Positions 7,256 through 17,458 of a DNA stretch of 64,000 nt are shown here, one piece after another. Made by a program: the position numbers and the translations under genes. The DNA comes from Aquimarina latercula DSM 2041 (GTDB taxonomy: Bacteria > Bacteroidota > Bacteroidia > Flavobacteriales > Flavobacteriaceae), in assembly GCF_000430645.1 (NCBI RefSeq), contig NZ_AUMK01000012.1, positions 62,001 to 126,000 of the forward strand. Reading direction: 5' to 3'. Numbering within the stretch: the first letter of the stretch is position 1; each line of letters opens with the position of its first letter. The notes below the pieces were generated by a model. That model did not search any database and was not told where the DNA came from. It was given only the letters and a program-made list of their open reading frames with translations.

Positions 7256-10200
7256 ATGCGATCATCACGGATTCTATGCTTCTTCTTATTTGCTACGATT
7301 ATATTTTCTTGTAAAAAGAAAGATGCTAAATCATTAGCTGAAGCAAATACTTCAGAACTAAATAAATATCAAGATTATGTTTCGGACCTTTCTACCGGTG
7401 TAATTTCGGTATTAGATAATGTGTATGTAGTGTTGCAAACACCTGTTGAGGGTTGGGATGATAATCAAGAACTTTCTGATAAAATCCTTTCAGTTTCGCC
7501 GAAAGTAAAAGGAAAAGTATTTGCTGTTAATAATCAAACTATTGCTTTTAAACCAGAAGATGGTTTTAAAGAAGATACGGAGTATACCTTTACATTGAAT
7601 TTAGAAAGTTTGGTTAAGGATCTAAAAGAAGACTTAGATGAAGAGTTTGTCTTCAGTGTTAAAACGTTAAAGCAGCAGTTCTCCGTGCTAACAGAAAATC
7701 TTCAATCCTATAGTAAAGATTGGCAATATGTAAATGGTACCATTACGGCCAGTGATCAATTAAGTTTTGAAAAGGCAAAACAACTAATTACTGCTACTCA
7801 AAAAGGAAAAAATATTCCAATTAATTTTGGAGAATCACTAGATAAAAGTCGTCAGTTTAGTTTTAGAATTGATAGTATACAAAGATTTGAAGATGATTCT
7901 GAGGTGACTGTAAAATGGTCCGGAAAATCAGTTGATATCGATACGGAAGGTGAAAACACATTGAACATTCCTGGGAAAAATAATTTTTCTGTAATAAGCG
8001 TATCTGTTTCCAATTTTGAAGGACAATATGTAGAGATTAATTTTTCTGATCCGTTGGAAAAAAATCAAAATTTTGATGGTTTAGTTGCCATTGAAGGAGC
8101 AAAAGGACTAAAGTATACTGTAATAGGTCAGAATTTAAAAGTATACCCCAAACAGGAACTAAAAGGAACGTTAGAAGTAACCATTTTTGAAGGTATTAAG
8201 AGTGTAGATAATTATAAACTTAAAAGTACCTATTCAGAAAATATCTCGTTTCAGCAACCAAAGCCAGAAGTTAGGTTGTTACAAAGCGGGGTTATTTTAC
8301 CAACTTCAGAGAATCTGAAATTTAATTTTGAGGCAATTAACTTGCGGGCAGTAGAAGTACAAGTAGTCAAAGTATTTGAAAACAATGTACTTCAGTTTTT
8401 ACAAAATAATGATCTTAATGGAGCAAGTAACTTAAGAAGCGTTGCTCGACCAATCGCTAAAAAACTAATTAATCTGCAAGAGAATACATCTTTAAATTTG
8501 AGTAAATGGAATGCTTTTGCAATAGATCTAAAAGAACTCATCTCGCCGGATCCGGGGGCAATTTATAGAATTGAGTTAAGGTACAGAAAAGCGTATTCTC
8601 TTTATAAATGTGACGGTTCGAGTGCAGATGATACTCCAATCAATGAATTATCAGAGAATTATGATAGTGAAGAAGAGTCTAGTTTTTGGGATAGCTCACA
8701 ATATTATTATGAGGATTATTATGATTATGATTGGAGTGAAAGAGATAATCCGTGTAGTAATTCTTTTTATAGAAATAAGAAAATAGCTGCTAATGTACTA
8801 GCTTCTAATTTAGGAGTAGTTATAAAAAAGGGATTGAATAATTCGTATATGGTAACAGTTAATGATATCATCACCACTAATCCAGTTCCTAATACTAAAG
8901 TTACTTTCTATAACTATCAACAACAAGAGATTGGTGTTGCTACCACAGATGCGCAAGGAATGTCTGGATTTGATGCAGAAAAACAAGCATATTTTGCGAT
9001 TGCTCAATCTGGAAAACAACAAACATATGTAAAACTTAATGATGGGAATGCATTATCTGTAAGTAAGTTTGATGTTTCTGGAGTACGATTACAAAAAGGT
9101 ATTAAAGGATATATATATGGTGAGCGTGGTGTATGGCGACCTGGAGACACCTTATTCCTTTCTTTTATGCTTAATGATAATGCTAATAAATTACCAAAAG
9201 GGCATCCTGTAAAATTCAAATTAAAGGATCCTTATGGAAAAGTAATTTATCAAGAAACTAAAACAGAAGGAATAGGGAATTTTTATAAGTTTAGTGTAAC
9301 AACGTCTGATGATGCACCCACTGGAAATTGGCAAGCTCAAGTTAATGTAGGAGGAGCCAGTTTTTCTAAAGCTTTAAAAATAGAAACTATAAAACCAAAT
9401 CGTCTTAAAATAAAAACAAGTTTTGATGATGAGGTATTAGGAGCAAATAAAAGTATCAATGGAGATTTAGAAGTGTTGTGGTTACATGGTGCGGTAGCTA
9501 AGAATTTGCAAACAGATATTAATGTTCGTTTTAATTCTAAAAGAACAAACTTTAAAACATTTCCGGGGTATATTTTCGATGATCCTTCAAGAAGATTTAG
9601 TAGCGAAGAGCTAGAAGTTTTTAATGGTAAGATTTCTGGAGAAGGTAAAGCCAGTTTTTCCATAAAACCTAAATTAGAAAATAAAGCTGCCGGAATGCTA
9701 CGAGCCTCATTTATTACCAAAGTCTATGAAAATGGTGGTGATTTTAGTACAGATGTTATTTCCAAAGACTTTTCACCATATAACACATATATAGGACTTA
9801 ATGTTCCAAAAGGAGATAAAGCGCGTGGAATGTTGTTAACAGATACAACACATAATTTTGAGGTAGTCTCCGTTGATAAAGAAGGAAAACCTAAATCGGT
9901 AAAAGACCTAGAAGTATATGTTTATAAGGTGAACTGGCGATGGTGGTGGGATACCTCAGAGGATAATCTTTCTTCCTACAATCGTGGATCGTATCAAAAT
10001 GAAGTATTTAAAACTAAAGTTTCCACGAATAGTAAGGGACAAGCCAATTTTAATTTTGAAATTAAGCATCCAGAATGGGGTAGATATTTAGTAAGAGTAG
10101 TAGATCCTAATGGTGGGCATGCTACCGGAAAAGCGATTTATATCGATTGGCCTGGTTGGGCAGGTAGAGCTAACAAGAATGATCCATCTGCTGCTACGAT

Positions 10201-12781
10201 GCTTATGTTCTCAGCAGATAAAAACACATATAATGTTGGAGAGACGGCTACAGTTACATTTCCTTCTAGCGAAGGAGGAAGAGCTTTAGTAACTGTAGAA
10301 AACGGTACCGAAGTACTATCTTCTCTTTGGGTTACACCGCAAAAAGGAGAAACTAAATTCGAATTGCCTATTGAAGATATATATACACCAAATGTATATA
10401 TACATATAACATTATTGCAAGCGCATAACGCTACAGCGAATGATTTGCCGATTCGACTATATGGAGTTATTCCAGTTTCTGTCGAAAATCCAGCAACTAG
10501 GATTGAACCAATAGTAAAGATGCCTGATGTGTTGCGTCCAGAAGAAACAATTGATGTTAAAATTAGTGAGACAAATGGTAAAGCAATGACCTATTCTATT
10601 GCAATTGTAGATGAAGGTTTATTGGATCTTACAAGATATAAAACTCCAAATCCATGGAATACATTTTATGCTAGAGAAGCGTTGGGAGTAAAAACCTGGG
10701 ATGTGTATGATGATATTATTGGAGCATATGGAGGAAGTATCAACCAAATTTTTAGTATTGGAGGTGATGCCGAAGCCGGAGGAGGAAAGGCAAAAAAAGC
10801 CAACCGATTTAAACCAATGGTTGTTTATAAAGGACCTTTTGAATTAAAAAATGGGGAAACAAAGTCTCATAAAATTAAAATACCAAAGTACATAGGTTCT
10901 GTTAGAACTATGATTGTTGCTTCTGATGCTAATAATGCTGCCTACGGAAGTACAGAGAAAACAACACCAGTAAGAAAACCATTAATGGTGTTAACATCTA
11001 TTCCTAGAAAAATAACTCCTGGTGAAAAAGTTACCATTCCCGTCACAGTTTTTGCGATGGAAAAAAAGGTGAAGGATGTGAATGTAACTTTAAAACCAAA
11101 TAAAGGATTTACGGTAATTGGAGAGCCTACGAAACAGATTTCTTTTGCTCAACCAGATGAAAAGATGGTGTATTTTGATATAGAAGTAATCGATGGTGCA
11201 TCTATTACTAATATTGAAGTAGTAGCAAGTGGTAACGGAGAAAAAGCTTCTTACAGTATTCCAATTGATATTATTAATCCTAATCCTATGACTACAGAGA
11301 TTACCACCATAGTTTTAGAACCAAATAGTCAACAAGAAGTAGATTTTACATCTTTTGGAGTAGATGGAAGCAATAGTACTACAATTGAATTATCTTCTTT
11401 ACCACCAATGAATTTTGAAGGTAGATTAAAGTATTTGATACGTTATCCTCACGGATGTGTAGAGCAAACAACTTCTGGAGCATTTCCGCAGTTATATTTA
11501 AATGATGTATTTACATTACCTTCAGATAAAAAGAAAAAGATACAGCGTCATATGGAAGCTGCTATTTATAGATTAAAAAGTTTTATTCAGCCTAATGGAG
11601 GGATGTCCTATTGGCCTGGATATAGTAATTCTAATGATTGGGGGACAACATATGCGGGACATTTCTTATTAGAAGCTAATAAGAAAGGATATGTATTGCC
11701 TATTGGATTTAAAAGTAATTGGATTAATTATCAGCAGCAACAGGCTAAACGTTGGAGAAGTGGTGGTAGTGATTTGGCGCAGGCATATCGACTGTATACT
11801 TTAGCATTAGCCGGTAGTCCAGATTTATCCTCTATGAATAGATTAAGGGAAACATCGAATTTGTCTAATAATGCAAAATTAAGATTGGCAGCTGCCTATG
11901 GTCTTATCGGTCAGAAGAGTGCTGCAGATAAATTATTGAATAGCGCTAATATCGATTTTCAGCCAAGGAAAAATCATTATTATACATATGGGTCTACTAA
12001 TCGAAACAGAGCAATGGCTTTAGAGACATTAGTATTATTGGATGAAAAAATAAAAGCACAAAAGATAGCAGAAGAATTAGCTAAAGAGTTATCTTCTAAG
12101 CAATGGATGAGTACCCAAACTACTTCTTATGCTTTAATGGCAATGGCTAAATATGCCGCTTATGTAGGTGGAAAAGGAATCGATGTAAATTATACACTTA
12201 ATGGGCAATCTAATAATGCCAATACAGATAAAACATTGCAGTCATCTGGAGAGTTGTCTATTATTAAGAATAATAAATTACTACTTAAAAACAATAAAGA
12301 CAATACTATTTTTGTACAGTTGGCAACAAGTGGAATTTTACCAGTAGGGCAAGAAAAAGTAATACAAAGTAATTTTAAAGCTATCGTAGATTATAAGAAT
12401 CGAGATGGAAAAATTATTGATGTTACTCGATTATCACAAGGAACGGATTTTGTCGCAGAAGTAACTATAACTAATACTTCTGGAACTGAAGTGAAAGATA
12501 TAGCGCTTACGGAGATTTTTCCTTCGGGTTGGGAAGTTGTGAATACACGATTTACAGATTTTGGTTCATTCAGAAGTAATAAAGTTACATATACGGATAT
12601 TCGTGATGATCGTGTTAACTTTTATTTTGATTTAAAACCAAGAGAAAGTAAAACAGTAACTTTATTATTAAATGCTTCTTATTTAGGAAAGTATTACTTA
12701 CCAGGAATTCAATGCGAAGCAATGTACGACAATGATTATCTTGTACGTACCAAAGGAAAATGGATTGAAGTTATAAAGTGA
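7256..12781 (+). CDS. Bacterial alpha-2-macroglobulin family lipoprotein
   Basis: An 1841-residue protein with an SpII signal (MRSSRILCFFLFATIIFSC, lipidated Cys19). It has the Ig-like macroglobulin domains, an MG/bait region, and a thioester motif CVEQ at 1401-1404 within an alpha-alpha toroid (thioester domain) at ~1390-1670, then a C-terminal receptor-binding-like beta domain. Such proteins are thought to trap attacking proteases in the periplasm, the thioester covalently linking the protease. An acidic Tyr/Asp/Glu-rich loop occurs at ~475-500. In many bacteria the gene adjoins pbpC, as for E. coli yfhM. Here pbpC is 7.2 kb downstream past a minus-strand block, and the gene ends at a bidirectional terminator. 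Confidence 0.92.
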   Translation: MRSSRILCFFLFATIIFSCKKKDAKSLAEANTSELNKYQDYVSDLSTGVISVLDNVYVVLQTPVEGWDDNQELSDKILSVSPKVKGKVFAVNNQTIAFKPEDGFKEDTEYTFTLNLESLVKDLKEDLDEEFVFSVKTLKQQFSVLTENLQSYSKDWQYVNGTITASDQLSFEKAKQLITATQKGKNIPINFGESLDKSRQFSFRIDSIQRFEDDSEVTVKWSGKSVDIDTEGENTLNIPGKNNFSVISVSVSNFEGQYVEINFSDPLEKNQNFDGLVAIEGAKGLKYTVIGQNLKVYPKQELKGTLEVTIFEGIKSVDNYKLKSTYSENISFQQPKPEVRLLQSGVILPTSENLKFNFEAINLRAVEVQVVKVFENNVLQFLQNNDLNGASNLRSVARPIAKKLINLQENTSLNLSKWNAFAIDLKELISPDPGAIYRIELRYRKAYSLYKCDGSSADDTPINELSENYDSEEESSFWDSSQYYYEDYYDYDWSERDNPCSNSFYRNKKIAANVLASNLGVVIKKGLNNSYMVTVNDIITTNPVPNTKVTFYNYQQQEIGVATTDAQGMSGFDAEKQAYFAIAQSGKQQTYVKLNDGNALSVSKFDVSGVRLQKGIKGYIYGERGVWRPGDTLFLSFMLNDNANKLPKGHPVKFKLKDPYGKVIYQETKTEGIGNFYKFSVTTSDDAPTGNWQAQVNVGGASFSKALKIETIKPNRLKIKTSFDDEVLGANKSINGDLEVLWLHGAVAKNLQTDINVRFNSKRTNFKTFPGYIFDDPSRRFSSEELEVFNGKISGEGKASFSIKPKLENKAAGMLRASFITKVYENGGDFSTDVISKDFSPYNTYIGLNVPKGDKARGMLLTDTTHNFEVVSVDKEGKPKSVKDLEVYVYKVNWRWWWDTSEDNLSSYNRGSYQNEVFKTKVSTNSKGQANFNFEIKHPEWGRYLVRVVDPNGGHATGKAIYIDWPGWAGRANKNDPSAATMLMFSADKNTYNVGETATVTFPSSEGGRALVTVENGTEVLSSLWVTPQKGETKFELPIEDIYTPNVYIHITLLQAHNATANDLPIRLYGVIPVSVENPATRIEPIVKMPDVLRPEETIDVKISETNGKAMTYSIAIVDEGLLDLTRYKTPNPWNTFYAREALGVKTWDVYDDIIGAYGGSINQIFSIGGDAEAGGGKAKKANRFKPMVVYKGPFELKNGETKSHKIKIPKYIGSVRTMIVASDANNAAYGSTEKTTPVRKPLMVLTSIPRKITPGEKVTIPVTVFAMEKKVKDVNVTLKPNKGFTVIGEPTKQISFAQPDEKMVYFDIEVIDGASITNIEVVASGNGEKASYSIPIDIINPNPMTTEITTIVLEPNSQQEVDFTSFGVDGSNSTTIELSSLPPMNFEGRLKYLIRYPHGCVEQTTSGAFPQLYLNDVFTLPSDKKKKIQRHMEAAIYRLKSFIQPNGGMSYWPGYSNSNDWGTTYAGHFLLEANKKGYVLPIGFKSNWINYQQQQAKRWRSGGSDLAQAYRLYTLALAGSPDLSSMNRLRETSNLSNNAKLRLAAAYGLIGQKSAADKLLNSANIDFQPRKNHYYTYGSTNRNRAMALETLVLLDEKIKAQKIAEELAKELSSKQWMSTQTTSYALMAMAKYAAYVGGKGIDVNYTLNGQSNNANTDKTLQSSGELSIIKNNKLLLKNNKDNTIFVQLATSGILPVGQEKVIQSNFKAIVDYKNRDGKIIDVTRLSQGTDFVAEVTITNTSGTEVKDIALTEIFPSGWEVVNTRFTDFGSFRSNKVTYTDIRDDRVNFYFDLKPRESKTVTLLLNASYLGKYYLPGIQCEAMYDNDYLVRTKGKWIEVIK

Positions 12782-12818
12782 ATATAACAGAATAGAGTTG
12801 ATGTTTTATCATCACAAT

Positions 12819-12856
12819 AACTATATATGCAAGTCTAATGACTTGCATATATAGTT
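12819..12856. terminator. Bidirectional terminator between A2M and PEBP genes
   Basis: A perfect 17 bp stem (AACTATATATGCAAGTC / GACTTGCATATATAGTT) with loop TAAT lies between two convergent stop codons. Confidence 0.75.
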
Positions 12857-12866
12857 ATAAATAGTT

Positions 12867-13424
12867 TTATTTCTTGCTTCTTTGATAGTATGTCACGATG
12901 CTTGCTTTAGCAAGCGTATTATTCCATAAATAATACCCAACTACAGCGGGATTAGTATTTTCATTTAATCCAAGAGTATCTGTTTTTAATGCATAAACTG
13001 TAATAATATATTGATGTAAACCATGTCCTTCTGGAGGACAAGGACCTCCATAGCCATTTGTCCCATAATCTGTAATACTTTGGATAATTCCATCAGGTGC
13101 TAACTTTAATTTAGTGTTTCCTGCATCAGATACTAATTCATTAATATTTGCTGGTATATCAAATACAAGCCAATGCCACCACCCACTTCCTGTGGGAGCA
13201 TCTGGATCATACATAGTTATAGCAAAACTTTTGGTTCCTTTGGGAGCGTTTTTCCATGATAATTGTGGTGATTGGTTTTTACCAGTGCAGCCAAAACCAT
13301 TAAATTCTTCATTAATAGTGGCTTCACCACCCAAATTTTTGCTAGATAAAGTAAATGTGTTTTGACCAAAAATTGAACTTGAAAAAGTAATTATAATCGC
13401 TAAAATTAAATTCGATTTCTTCAT
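12867..13424 (-). CDS. YbhB/YbcL-family PEBP-like exported protein
   Basis: A 185-residue phosphatidylethanolamine-binding-protein homologue with an N-terminal signal peptide (MKKSNLILAIIITFSSSIFGQ). The PEBP ligand-pocket motifs are present: DPDAPTGSGWWHW and the later GPCPPEGHGLHQY loop. The bacterial members YbhB/YbcL have no firmly established substrate. The ATG at 13424 is chosen because an upstream in-frame ATG at 13451 would put nine residues in front of the signal peptide. It is convergent with the A2M gene. Confidence 0.88.
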   Translation of the reverse strand: MKKSNLILAIIITFSSSIFGQNTFTLSSKNLGGEATINEEFNGFGCTGKNQSPQLSWKNAPKGTKSFAITMYDPDAPTGSGWWHWLVFDIPANINELVSDAGNTKLKLAPDGIIQSITDYGTNGYGGPCPPEGHGLHQYIITVYALKTDTLGLNENTNPAVVGYYLWNNTLAKASIVTYYQRSKK

Positions 13425-13512
13425 AATATTTGTTTTTAATTTCGAGAACAAATTTATGATGTGAAGGGTAATATTCTATATTGAGTTTAGTTCAAAAAGT
13501 ATTGGTAAAAGC

Positions 13513-14352
13513 TCAAGTTGATTGATATTGTTTTGGAGTTACACCGAATTTTGTCCTAAAAGCTTGAATAAAATTAGAAAGATTTTCATATCCGATCTCT
13601 TCAAATATATCTGACGGACGTTTCGATTTATTTTTTAATAGAAAAGCAGCATGTTCAAGTCTTTTATCCAGAAACCATTTACTAGGTGAACTATGGAACT
13701 GTTTTTCAAATTCTCTCTTAAAAGTGGATACGCTCATATTAGATAAGAAAGAAAGTTCTTTTAATGTTAATTTATTTAATGTATTGCTCTCAACAGTTTG
13801 TATGAATTTTTGCGTTTGATTATCATTGTTTTTAATTAAAGAATATAAAAAATCTACTCCATTTTGCTCAATAAGATATAGCATTATTTCTTCAAATTTC
13901 GTAAGTAAAATGTTATTTTGAATAGCACTAGAGAGCTTAGAAATATCCAAGAGACTGTTTACAAATCTCTGTATATAGTCATCATAGTTAATTGAATATG
14001 TAGAGTAAAACTTTTTGGCTTTTGGAGCTTGAAGTTTAAATTTTCGTATGAACTTTAATACTTCTTCTTCAGAAAAGAATAGTAAAATACTTTTATAAAA
14101 TTTTGAATCATTAGAAAGTTTCTCAGTCATTAAACAATGTCCTGATTTCATTAATAAAAACTGAGAGTTATCAATTGCATAGGAAGAGTTATCAAAAAAT
14201 ACTTCTTTACTACCTTCCTGAAGAAAACTAAATGTATTTTTATTTAGTAAGACTTGTTGTTTATCTATTTCCTTATTGCTTTCATAAGCAAAAACAGTAA
14301 TCGATATAGAAGGATTTAGGTTTAATTGATCCGGTAGCGTGACTGTCTTCAT
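13513..14352 (-). CDS. AraC-family transcriptional regulator
   Basis: A 279-residue cytoplasmic protein. Residues ~1-165 form an N-terminal cupin-like sensory domain typical of AraC proteins. The C-terminal ~100 residues hold the two helix-turn-helix motifs (LTLKELSFLSNMSVSTFKRE and the RPSDIFEEIGYENLSNFIQA segment ending FGVTPKQY). It is 9 bp downstream of the NTF2-like lipoprotein gene on the same strand, so they are probably co-transcribed. The inducer and targets are unknown. Confidence 0.88.
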   Translation of the reverse strand: MKTVTLPDQLNLNPSISITVFAYESNKEIDKQQVLLNKNTFSFLQEGSKEVFFDNSSYAIDNSQFLLMKSGHCLMTEKLSNDSKFYKSILLFFSEEEVLKFIRKFKLQAPKAKKFYSTYSINYDDYIQRFVNSLLDISKLSSAIQNNILLTKFEEIMLYLIEQNGVDFLYSLIKNNDNQTQKFIQTVESNTLNKLTLKELSFLSNMSVSTFKREFEKQFHSSPSKWFLDKRLEHAAFLLKNKSKRPSDIFEEIGYENLSNFIQAFRTKFGVTPKQYQST

Positions 14353-14361
14353 TAAGTTAAA

Positions 14362-14880
14362 CTATTTATGATTGGTTTCAAATCCGTAAATAGTGGTTTG
14401 CATACCAGCAATTTTCCAGGACCCATTTATTTTTTCCATAAGTCTTGTTTCACGTTTTAGTCCACGTAAAGAGTCCTTTAATTCATATGTTACCCAAGCA
14501 CCATTGCCGTAAAGACGTATGTCTATGTCTTTTAGTAGTTTTGGTATAGGTTCAGGTTCTGGATGTTCCTCAATAAAAGTTTTTACATATAAGCTTATTT
14601 TATTCCAACCCACAGACTCCGAAAAAGTACTGTCTGCAAAGTTGATATAAGTTTTTGTTATTTTTGGATCATGTACCCACGTTTTTTTCCAGCTTTCGTA
14701 ATTTCTGTTAAATGCAGCTTTGGTTTCATTATTTAGCGTTTTTAGTATAGCTTTTTTTTCTTGTTCTATGTCAACTGTTTGTTTTGTGGTTTGATTAAAA
14801 TTATCAGGTTTAGAGTCTTTGCAACTTAAAATTAATAGTAAAATAATGGGCGCGAATATTGAGAATACTTTGTTCATCAT
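14362..14880 (-). CDS. NTF2-like (SnoaL/DUF4440-type) lipoprotein
   Basis: A 172-residue protein with a lipoprotein signal (FSIFAPIILLLILSC). The mature part has the length and pattern of a cone-shaped NTF2-like fold: helical KAAFNRNYESWKKTWVHDP, then WNKISLYVKTF, and terminal strands WVTYELKDS...MEKINGSWKIAGMQTTI. Such domains bind small molecules or act as accessory domains, and no catalytic residues can be named. Two adjacent start codons (14880, 14877) are possible. It is upstream of and probably co-transcribed with the AraC gene. Confidence 0.65.
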   Translation of the reverse strand: MMNKVFSIFAPIILLLILSCKDSKPDNFNQTTKQTVDIEQEKKAILKTLNNETKAAFNRNYESWKKTWVHDPKITKTYINFADSTFSESVGWNKISLYVKTFIEEHPEPEPIPKLLKDIDIRLYGNGAWVTYELKDSLRGLKRETRLMEKINGSWKIAGMQTTIYGFETNHK

Positions 14881-14925
14881 CTTTTGTTTGATTGATTTAT
14901 TTCTTAGGTGCTTCGAAAGACGTTA

Positions 14926-15549
14926 CTAGTCAGAACTTCTATTGGTCTTTCGTTTTATGTTTCTTCGCATAAATAGTAATAGTAGAATTATTGAGCTTAA
15001 AATTAAACTAAGTAATAAGATATCCCAATCTCCATTTTTTACTTTGTTTTCAAACTTATCAAGGTTAATTTGATTTCTAATCAGGGAATAGTTTCCTAGA
15101 GCTACGTTTGAATCAATGTCTACATTTAAATATTCTGTTCTACAGGAAAAAAAGTCATATTCAGTGTTTGCAGAATTATCCAATGCATTAGGCGAAACCA
15201 AATAATAACTGTTAATTTTAAAATTAGATAAGTATGGTCGACATAACATACCATTATCTCCTAATATTTTTATTTTCTTTCGTTGTTCGTTGCCTTTATA
15301 TTTTTTTATTATTTCAACAGTCATTGAATATGGCATTTTACCATTATGACCTAAGATATCTTCGTCAAGGTATTTGTCAAAGGAAATTATTTTGACTAAA
15401 GCAACGAACTCCGAGTTTTTTATAGTTCTACTAAATGAATCGTTCCAGGCAAATGCACAACTACAAGCAAAGACATTCGATGAGTAAAAGAAGATAAATA
15501 ATATTATTAAAACAGAGCGTATCAAGATTGTTTCATTAAAGAATGCCAA
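14926..15549 (-). CDS. Exported CSC-type (TIMP/netrin-like) protein with C-terminal membrane anchor
   Basis: A 207-residue protein. A hydrophobic signal peptide ends at FACSCA, so the mature protein would start with or near Cys-Ser-Cys. This is followed by a beta-barrel-like region (FVALVKIISF, YKGNEQRKKIKILGDNGMLC, YLVSPN, FFSCRT) resembling the OB-like NTR/TIMP fold of many Bacteroidota ACSC proteins. A transmembrane helix (DILLLSLILSSIILLLLF) and basic tail lie at the C-terminus. The role is unknown; resemblance to TIMP is by pattern only. Confidence 0.55.
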   Translation of the reverse strand: MAFFNETILIRSVLIILFIFFYSSNVFACSCAFAWNDSFSRTIKNSEFVALVKIISFDKYLDEDILGHNGKMPYSMTVEIIKKYKGNEQRKKIKILGDNGMLCRPYLSNFKINSYYLVSPNALDNSANTEYDFFSCRTEYLNVDIDSNVALGNYSLIRNQINLDKFENKVKNGDWDILLLSLILSSIILLLLFMRRNIKRKTNRSSD

Positions 15550-15716
15550 TCAAGTTATAATAATATTATAACATCTATCACCTTATTTCATTGTCTATAA
15601 CGATTTACAAAGATGTATTGTTTTATGGCTATTTCAATTATAGATTCTAAAAATAACTTAAAATTTCGCATTTAGCAAAATGATATAGTTCTAGGTAGAA
15701 AGTTTTGTGAAATGCA

Positions 15717-17264
15717 TTAATTATTAATGTCAATACTATCAATCGTCAGATTTCGGAAAATAACGTCTTTTAGATCGTTTTTGTTTAAAGGTTTGTTTAC
15801 TAAGTCATTCATTCCAGCTTTTATACATTCTTTTTCTACTTCACTAAGTTCAGAAGCGGTTAATGCAATAATTGGAGTAGAGGTATCAAACTCTCTAATT
15901 TTTAGTGTTGCTTGCATACCGTCTAATACTGGCATATTAATATCCATAAGAACAATGTCAAATGTTTCTTTTCGCAATATTTCTAAAGCTTCCTGACCAT
16001 TTTCTGCAATGGTACTTTGACAATGAATGTTTTTTAGTAGATTTTTGGTTACTATCTGATTGATCTTGTTGTCTTCTGCAATTAGTATTTTTGTTGGAAA
16101 TAAATTTGAGATGTCTATATTATCATCATTATTTGGTTCCGAAAAAGAATCCTCAGGGATACCAACAGTAATAGTAAAAAAGAAATTGGAGCCAATATTT
16201 TTTGCACTATGACAATGTATATCGCTATCCATTAGTTTTAATATTTTTTTGACAATATGTAGCCCTAGTCCAGTACCCTGTTTGTTATCGTAGACGCTCC
16301 CTAATTGGGTAAACTCTTCAAAAATATATGCAATTTGATCTTCTGGAATTCCTATACCTGTATCCTGTATTTCGAATCGTATGGTAGCGGTATTTGCTTT
16401 TTTATCTATAAGCTTTGTTCTAATCCAGATGGTCCCATTTTCCGTAAATTTAATGGCATTACTAATTAGGTTAATCAATACTTCAGAAATTCTGATCGTA
16501 TCAATATTGATAATTTCCGGAAGAATATGGTCATACTCTAGCTTAAGTTGATTATTTTTTTGAGAAGCTTGATACTCTAAAGTTTTTATAATGCTTTTTA
16601 CATGACAAAGTAGGTTTACTTTAGAATTTATTAGGTTTACTTTTTCGGAGTCTATTTTGCTAACATCTAAAACTTTGTTTACTAAGCTAAGTAAGTAATC
16701 GGCGGAAAAATTCAAAGAATTTAATAATTCTATATCTTTTTCTGGTCGTTCTTTGTTTTCTAATAACATAGAAGATATTCCCGCAACACCATATAAAGGA
16801 GTTCTTAGCTCATGACTAATAGTAGAAATAAATTGGGATTTTATTTTACTTAATGTTTCTGCTTGATTTTTTGCTTCAGATAATTCTATATTTTTTAGTT
16901 TTAGAATATCACTTGTTTTCTTTTTCGCATGATATTCTCTAAAGTAAAAGAATAGTACACCAAACACTAGTATAAGCCCTATAATTGTTATGTATATGAT
17001 CGTTTTGTTATTTTTATCAATACTAACCAATAAATCCTTTTCTCGTTGACTAACTTTTAGTTGACGTTTGTATTTTTCTACTTCGTGAATATTGGATTGA
17101 ATGCTATGTAGAAACTCTTTTTCTTTTTGTTTTTTAAATTCTGAGCTATCGGATAATTTGTTTAAAAGGGTTAAATCATTAGTGTTTTTAAATTCTTGTC
17201 TGGATTGTGCGAATAATATGCAGGGGAGTGCAATTATTGCAAACAATAATGTAATTTTTTTCAA
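15717..17264 (-). CDS. Hybrid sensor histidine kinase/response regulator lacking TPR region
   Basis: A 515-residue protein with a signal peptide (1-19), a short periplasmic stretch and a coiled coil (60-85), one transmembrane helix (~88-107), HisKA with His151 (STISHELRTP), HATPase_c with N box (NLISNAIKF), G1 DTGIGI (301-306) and G2 GTGLGL (330-335), then a receiver domain with Asp397-Asp398 acidic pocket (AEDN), phospho-acceptor Asp441 and Lys491. It is a paralogue of the kinase at 17459-19729, but about 240 residues of TPR sensor are missing between the signal peptide and an NDLTLLN segment that matches NDLKLLN after the TPRs of the paralogue. All catalytic residues are intact. No separate output protein is adjacent. 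Confidence 0.9.
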   Translation of the reverse strand: MKKITLLFAIIALPCILFAQSRQEFKNTNDLTLLNKLSDSSEFKKQKEKEFLHSIQSNIHEVEKYKRQLKVSQREKDLLVSIDKNNKTIIYITIIGLILVFGVLFFYFREYHAKKKTSDILKLKNIELSEAKNQAETLSKIKSQFISTISHELRTPLYGVAGISSMLLENKERPEKDIELLNSLNFSADYLLSLVNKVLDVSKIDSEKVNLINSKVNLLCHVKSIIKTLEYQASQKNNQLKLEYDHILPEIINIDTIRISEVLINLISNAIKFTENGTIWIRTKLIDKKANTATIRFEIQDTGIGIPEDQIAYIFEEFTQLGSVYDNKQGTGLGLHIVKKILKLMDSDIHCHSAKNIGSNFFFTITVGIPEDSFSEPNNDDNIDISNLFPTKILIAEDNKINQIVTKNLLKNIHCQSTIAENGQEALEILRKETFDIVLMDINMPVLDGMQATLKIREFDTSTPIIALTASELSEVEKECIKAGMNDLVNKPLNKNDLKDVIFRNLTIDSIDINN

Positions 17265-17458
17265 GGGGAGTTGAGTTTTTGAATTGAGTAATTTGTGCGG
17301 GTATTTTTTTTATCTTATACAAAGGGGTTTATAATAAAACAATTAACTATGTCAAACCCCTAATTTTTTTACTGTAAAAATATAATTAAAGAGCTTTTGC
17401 AAATTTATCGCTAATATTTTATAAGAATATAATTTTTTGGGGAAATTTTAGTTAAAAA

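Noticed and set aside
9337..9720. 127-codon antisense ORF within the alpha-2-macroglobulin gene
   Set aside because: Shadow frame of an intact 1841-residue gene; composition not protein-like.
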